Part shown: positions 16,834-20,895 of the stretch, in pieces
Layout: each line of letters opens with the position of its first letter
Position numbering within the stretch: position 1 is the first letter of the stretch
DNA from: an uncultured bacterium
GTDB taxonomy: Bacteria; Bacillota; Clostridia; Lachnospirales; Lachnospiraceae
NCBI GenBank assembly: GCA_905214365.1
Contig: CAJMMH010000008.1
Coordinates: forward strand, 1 to 20,895
Direction of reading: 5' to 3'
DNA: 20,895 nucleotides
The notes under the pieces: generated by a model
Databases searched by the model: none
Told to the model about the DNA's origin: nothing
Seen by the model: only the letters and a program-made list of their open reading frames with translations
Program-made: the position numbers and the translations under genes

Positions 16834-18719
16834 ACATGAAGTCTGGCGCGGCGCGCGGTTACCGCTGCGCAGCATATGGCAGGCTCCTGCGTACGTGTCT
16901 TTTCCTTTGCTTTCTCTGCGCGTGGCTGCTGCCCGCGCTGTCCGGCTGCAGAAACGGAAGACTGTCAGCCTATAGCTACAGCGGCAGCGTTTCTGTAACG
17001 GTTGGACTTGGAACGCGGGCGCCGTTATCGCCGGGGCGTGCTATACCCGTGAGCGTTGCGGTAAGCGGCGATTACGCGGCTGCTGACCATACGGTAACGG
17101 TAACTGTTCCGACCGGGGAATCTGATTTTTACTGTTACAGGCAGCAGCTGTCCGGAAACGATGAAGAGCAGGTTTCTTTTGCGGTGCAGGCAGCGGAGGG
17201 AAGCAGCCAGATGGTTGTTGAGGTGCTTGACGGAAAGGGATCGGTGGTATACAGCCGCACCTGCTCATACCGTTTTTCTGATCTGGACGGAAAGGACGGA
17301 GAAATTGTAATCGGTCTGATTGGTACGGAGGCAAATGCGGGCCGCTGGAATTATCCGTATGTATATGGTGATTATCACCTGCTGGTGCGTTCTGTAGAAA
17401 TAGAACCGGAAAATCTGCTTTCCATTCCGCAGGCATATGAACAGTATAATCTGCTGGTTATGACGGCAAGCGCGGTTGAGCAGCTGACAGATGCGCAGAA
17501 GGAAGGAATCTGCAGCTGGGTATACCAGGGAGGGCGTCTGCTTCTGGCCGGAAGCCGCCAGACGTCACAGCAGATTGGGCTCAGCAATGGTTCCAGGACG
17601 GAAAGCGCGTCGTTTGCAGACAATGCGTATGTCAATGGCTATGAGGAAGACCGCGGAAGACTGTGGCTGATGATTCCGTCTATGTTTGAACAGGAATTTA
17701 CTGAAGACGAGCAAATGACGCTGTTGGAAATTCTGATGAATGGAAATCTAAAGACGGAGCTGTTCCGGGAGAGCAATCGGAAAAAGCTGGAAACAGCGGT
17801 CAGTCAGGTGCTGGACGGTCAGGAAAGTATTACCAGAGTTGCAGATACAAAGGTGTATTATGCGATTTTTGCCGTGTATCTGCTGGTAATTCTGCCCGGA
17901 GTCTGGCTGTTTCTGCGGCAGAAGGATCGGCTCGGCTGGTTCCGTCCGGCAGTTTGTGTGCTGTCAGTGGCGGTTTGCGCCGCGGTCTGGATTGCCGGAT
18001 CACGAACCAGAGTTTCAAGTCCGTTTCTGCACGAACTGACATTGTATAATTATTCAGGAGAAAGCGTAAAGCGCGATACGTATTTCAGCGTACAGGCTCC
18101 CGTCAATTTCGCATATGAAGTCAGTTTGATTCCGGGCTGTGAGGTAATGCCGATGCAGCAGGACACGGTATGGAATGGAACGGCTTATAACCAGTATGGA
18201 AGACATACGGCGGAGCTGCTTCCCGGAACAGAGGAAACGCTTCTGCAGATGGACAATCTGGTTGCGTTTGCGTCCCGGTATTTCCGGCTGTCCGGAGAGA
18301 CCAAAACGGAAGAAACAATAACCGGAAGCATGGAGTGGGACGGCACACAGATTGACGGAACCCTGACAAACGGACTGGAAAAGGATATGAGCCAGGTGCT
18401 TGTTGTGGCCGGTGACCGGGTCTGCCTGTTGGACGAGTGGAAACATGGAGAAACGCTGACGCTGTCCGGGGAAGCAAATGCCGGGCGCGGACAGTGGGTT
18501 GCGCTGGAAACATATCTGGAGGGCAGCTACCGGAAACGGGACGGCTGGGATACCAGCTGCCAGGTGCTGTATGAGCTTCTGACGCGCAGCCATTCGTTGC
18601 TGGCATATCAGGAATTTCTGGTAGTCGGGCGGATTGACTGTGACCAGACAGTACAGCAGAATACCGATTACCGGACAAGCAACATCAGCTTCGCGGTTGC
18701 GAAGGTGCGTGCGGATTAA
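16830..18719 (+). CDS. Lipoprotein-like membrane protein with two central helices, ABC-transporter partner
   Basis: 629 residues; no named family is certain. Residues 18-40 form a lipoprotein signal with lipobox LSGC (C40). Residues 41-341 would lie outside the cell and contain beta-rich sequence, then a region around 150-240 (YNLLVMTASAVEQL, WVYQGGRLLLAG) resembling the glutamine-amidotransferase-like fold found in GldG and other ABC-associated proteins. Two membrane helices follow (about 343-364 and 374-392), joined by a short basic loop RQKDRLGWFR that fits the inside, and residues 393-629 return outside. ATG 16830 overlaps the kinase stop (ATGA), so the two are translationally coupled. 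Probably an outside or accessory subunit of the transporter encoded downstream. The gene is clear; the function is inferred. Confidence 0.75.
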   Translation: MNMKSGAARGYRCAAYGRLLRTCLFLCFLCAWLLPALSGCRNGRLSAYSYSGSVSVTVGLGTRAPLSPGRAIPVSVAVSGDYAAADHTVTVTVPTGESDFYCYRQQLSGNDEEQVSFAVQAAEGSSQMVVEVLDGKGSVVYSRTCSYRFSDLDGKDGEIVIGLIGTEANAGRWNYPYVYGDYHLLVRSVEIEPENLLSIPQAYEQYNLLVMTASAVEQLTDAQKEGICSWVYQGGRLLLAGSRQTSQQIGLSNGSRTESASFADNAYVNGYEEDRGRLWLMIPSMFEQEFTEDEQMTLLEILMNGNLKTELFRESNRKKLETAVSQVLDGQESITRVADTKVYYAIFAVYLLVILPGVWLFLRQKDRLGWFRPAVCVLSVAVCAAVWIAGSRTRVSSPFLHELTLYNYSGESVKRDTYFSVQAPVNFAYEVSLIPGCEVMPMQQDTVWNGTAYNQYGRHTAELLPGTEETLLQMDNLVAFASRYFRLSGETKTEETITGSMEWDGTQIDGTLTNGLEKDMSQVLVVAGDRVCLLDEWKHGETLTLSGEANAGRGQWVALETYLEGSYRKRDGWDTSCQVLYELLTRSHSLLAYQEFLVVGRIDCDQTVQQNTDYRTSNISFAVAKVRAD

Positions 18720-18756
18720 AAGAATTTCAGCGGATTCAGAAAGGAGGAAACATACT

Positions 18757-19674
18757 GTGCTTATCATGCATGAGGTGGAAAAGCGGATTCACCGCAGGTA
18801 TCTTGCGGACGGACTGAATCTGCACGCGACGGACGGCAGTTTATACGCGCTCGTTGGAAAAAACGGAAGCGGAAAAACATCCGCTATGCGGCTGTGTGCC
18901 GGACTGATGGAGCCGGATCGGGGGACTATTACCATTCAGGGACTGCTGATGGATAAAAAAGAAAACCGGAAAAAACGCAGCAGTCTGATCGGCTACATGG
19001 ATGAGCACAGCTGTGTCGTTCCGGGATTGAAAACGTTGGAATATCTGGAGTTTTACGCGCATATTGGAGGAAAATATGGTTTGTCCGCAAGAGAACGGTG
19101 CATGGAACTGTTGTGGATGGCCGGTCTGGAGCGCAGGGCGGACGCGCTGATGGGAAGCCTCGCGCAGGGAACATTGCGCCAGATTGAATTTCTGCGGACG
19201 CTGATTCATCGCCCGCCGCTGCTGCTGTTGGACGAACCGTTTGCGGACATGACAACGCAGGAGCGTCAGATGATTCAGGAAATTCTGTCGCAGCTGGCTG
19301 CGGAAGGGGCAACGATTGTCCTGACATCATCCTCGATTCCGGATGTGCTGGAGTTCTGTCATCAGATTGGCCTGATTGATGAGGGACATATGCTGGCGGA
19401 AGGAAGCAGAGACGAGGTCATGGGAAAAATCCGCGAAAGCGCGCCGCTGTATATGGAAATCAGGAACCGGCAGGAGCTGGCCGTGCAGCTGCTGTATGGG
19501 AATCCTAAAGTAACATCGCTGACGTATGACAGAAATTATTTTATGGTTCACTATGGTGGAACGCCGGAGGAAGAGACACTTCTGCTGCGGCAGCTGATTG
19601 ATGCCGGAGTGGGTGTCAGCTCCTTCCATCGAGGTCAGGGAAGCATGGAGGACCTGAGCAGTCGTCTGGCGTGA
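18757..19674 (+). CDS. ABC transporter ATP-binding protein with unusual motifs
   Basis: A 305-residue ATPase of the ABC-2/drug-export group. Walker A is GKNGSGKTS (34-42, K40) and Walker B LLLLDEP (155-161), both intact. Other sites differ from the family norm: the Q-loop reads GYMDEH, the signature that is normally LSGGQ or SKGMKQR reads SLAQGTLRQ (134-142), and the switch histidine of the H-loop is replaced by serine (TSSSIPDV, S192). The last 85 residues form the C-terminal regulatory domain seen in this group. GTG 18757 lies nine bases after AAGGAGG; ATG 18766 would be 18 bases away and is less likely. It is 37 bases after the lipoprotein gene and 72 before the permease. Transport substrate unknown. 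Confidence 0.87.
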   Translation: MLIMHEVEKRIHRRYLADGLNLHATDGSLYALVGKNGSGKTSAMRLCAGLMEPDRGTITIQGLLMDKKENRKKRSSLIGYMDEHSCVVPGLKTLEYLEFYAHIGGKYGLSARERCMELLWMAGLERRADALMGSLAQGTLRQIEFLRTLIHRPPLLLLDEPFADMTTQERQMIQEILSQLAAEGATIVLTSSSIPDVLEFCHQIGLIDEGHMLAEGSRDEVMGKIRESAPLYMEIRNRQELAVQLLYGNPKVTSLTYDRNYFMVHYGGTPEEETLLLRQLIDAGVGVSSFHRGQGSMEDLSSRLA

Positions 19675-19746
19675 TAGATCGAGGTAAATGGGCTGAAACA
19701 GGCAGCATGCCGGGGATGAGATCGGGTGCGGGAAAGGAGCAATGCA

Positions 19747-20628
19747 ATGGGAAAGCCAAAGTTTTTTCAGAGAAATCCGGTATATGAAAAAGAACTGTGG
19801 ACGGTAAACCGCTCCCCGCTGTTTGCGCTGGCGGTGATCGGTTATCACGCGGTGATGTGCATTCTTGCGCTTGTCGTGTTTTCCAGCATGCAGGGGACGA
19901 TTCAGAGCCGCGGGCAGGAAAGCTACTCCATGATGCTTCAGATGTATATTCTTCTTGGCATGATTGAGTGTATGCTTGTCGTTGTGATTACGCCGGGACT
20001 TGCCGGGGGTGGAATCGCCAGAGAACGGGAATGTCATGCGCTTGAAGTAATGCAGGTATCCGGTCTTGGCGCCGGGCGGATTGTCGAGGGCAAACTGAAG
20101 GCGTGTATGAATACGCTGTTTATCCTGATTCTGTCCGGATTCCCGGCACTGTCGATGGTATTTGTTTATGGCGGCATCCAGGTGGAGGACTGTATCCAGG
20201 CGACAATTGTTCTGGTAATTGTAGCGTGTTATCTGTGTTCGCTGTCGCTGCTGTGTTCCGCGGCGGCAAGAAAGAGCGGACACGCGATTGTGATTGCATA
20301 TGGTGTGACATTGATGCTGCTTGCAGCAACACTGTTGATTCATTACATGCCGCTGCTTCTTCTGGGGCAGTCGTATGGAGAGCATCCGGGCAGCCCGATT
20401 GCATGGTATCATTATCTGCTGCTGTTTAATCCTCTTGTCACTTTTTTCAGTGTGATGAACCGGCAGGCAGGTTCAAGAGACTTTATTTTTGACCTGATTA
20501 ATTACCAGGGAAATTACCGCCCGAACTGGGCGACCGAGCACTGGATCGGCATCAGCCTTGCTGTGCAGATCGCGGCATCTGTGCTGTTTCTGGCAGCGGC
20601 GGCGCGGATTGTGGCGAAACGGAAATAA
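19747..20628 (+). CDS. ABC-2-type transporter permease
   Basis: A 293-residue membrane protein with about six helices (near 20-42, 62-84, 117-138, 148-170, 180-205 and 265-288). The stretch ARERECHALEVMQVSGLGAGRIVEGKLKA between helices 2 and 3 is the ABC-2 pattern (E-R-E, L-x-x-x-x-x-S, GK), thought to contact the ATPase. Its basic ends, KPKFFQRNP and VAKRK, fit the inside. ATG 19747 is seven bases after AAAGGAG. It is the last gene of the run and is followed by a terminator. With the ATPase and lipoprotein it makes a likely complete exporter if the permease forms a dimer. The substrate is not evident. No FtsX-like or BceB-like large loop is present. Confidence 0.85.
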   Translation: MGKPKFFQRNPVYEKELWTVNRSPLFALAVIGYHAVMCILALVVFSSMQGTIQSRGQESYSMMLQMYILLGMIECMLVVVITPGLAGGGIARERECHALEVMQVSGLGAGRIVEGKLKACMNTLFILILSGFPALSMVFVYGGIQVEDCIQATIVLVIVACYLCSLSLLCSAAARKSGHAIVIAYGVTLMLLAATLLIHYMPLLLLGQSYGEHPGSPIAWYHYLLLFNPLVTFFSVMNRQAGSRDFIFDLINYQGNYRPNWATEHWIGISLAVQIAASVLFLAAAARIVAKRK

Positions 20629-20671
20629 AAAAGAATAGAATAGGAATGCTGCATCAGCAGCAAAAAAGAAA

Positions 20672-20731
20672 ATGCTTCCTTCTGAGTGGACGAGTGGAAA
20701 AAACTTGTTGCTTGGAAGGGGGCATATTTTT
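20672..20731. terminator. Bidirectional intrinsic terminator
   Basis: ATGCTTCCTTCT (20672-20683) pairs with GGAAGGGGGCAT (20714-20725) over 12 positions, three of them G-U, around a 30-base loop. On the plus strand the helix is followed by ATATTTTTGTTT. On the minus strand it is followed by TTTTCTTTTTTG (reverse complement of 20660-20671). It would therefore end both the long plus-strand operon and the incoming minus-strand kinase gene. Confidence 0.7.
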
Positions 20732-20766
20732 GTTTATAAGCATTAAAAGCTAGATTTATAAGAAGA

Positions 20767-20895
20767 TTAGAATTTTATTTTTACTTCAAATGTCGTTCCC
20801 CCATGCTTGTTTGTATAAACTTTAATCGTCCCGTCATGAACCCGCACAACTTCTCGTACCATCGCAAGTCCAAGCCCCACACCGCCAAGCTCCCG
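20767..20895 (-). CDS. Sensor histidine kinase, C-terminal fragment (partial)
   Basis: An open frame enters from the right edge on the minus strand and stops with TAA at 20767-20769, giving 42 residues. GVGLGLAMVREVVRVHDGTIKVY followed by GGTTFEVKI is the G2 box and last strands of a GHKL-type ATPase domain, as in histidine kinases. Its ending differs from the VanS-like kinase at 15697, so it is not a copy. The gene converges with the ABC operon and shares its terminator. The codons are more A/T-rich than in the genes to the left, though the sample is short. Everything upstream of the ATPase end is outside the window. Confidence 0.85.
   Translation of the reverse strand, partial: RELGGVGLGLAMVREVVRVHDGTIKVYTNKHGGTTFEVKIKF

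Noticed and set aside
20647..20662. Small hairpin TGCTGC-ATCA-GCAGCA as a separate terminator
   Set aside because: On the plus strand it is followed by A residues rather than T, and on the minus strand the T-run comes before it. It probably just neighbours the main two-way terminator.

Overview
The window looks like chromosome of a Gram-positive Clostridia member, most likely Lachnospiraceae or close. This is inferred from the strong AGGAGG-type ribosome sites, GTG/TTG starts, a VanR/VanS-type two-component pair, a lipobox protein, roughly balanced base composition, and the gene order. No tRNA, rRNA, CRISPR array, insertion sequence or phage gene is visible.

Left part (1-4515): the tail of a membrane-anchored protein, then a divergent pair made of an AraC-type regulator (minus strand) and a large cytoplasmic GH2 beta-galactosidase (plus strand). 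The 321-base gap between them carries a clear sigma-A promoter for the regulator and two inverted repeats that could be regulator sites for the galactosidase.

Middle part (4516-9779): a promoter and a possibly structured leader precede folC, folE, folP and a folB-folK fusion, which together cover most of the route from GTP to dihydrofolate and its glutamylation. They are followed by pheA (chorismate mutase-prephenate dehydratase). Dihydrofolate reductase and the pABA genes are not in the window.

Right part (9902-20628): genes continue on the same strand with short gaps or overlaps and no terminator that I can see. They are a DUF815-type AAA+ ATPase, a Ppx/GppA-family protein with a degraded phosphatase active site but an intact-looking HD domain, polyphosphate kinase PPK1, a VanR-like response regulator, a VanS-like kinase with a very short outside loop, a lipoprotein with two central membrane helices, an ABC ATPase with unusual signature and H-loop residues, and an ABC-2-type permease. 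The most interesting idea here is that these eight genes form one module joining polyphosphate or alarmone metabolism to envelope sensing and transport. That is inference from layout and motif changes.

The run ends at a bidirectional terminator. The C-terminal end of a second, unrelated sensor histidine kinase enters from the right on the minus strand.
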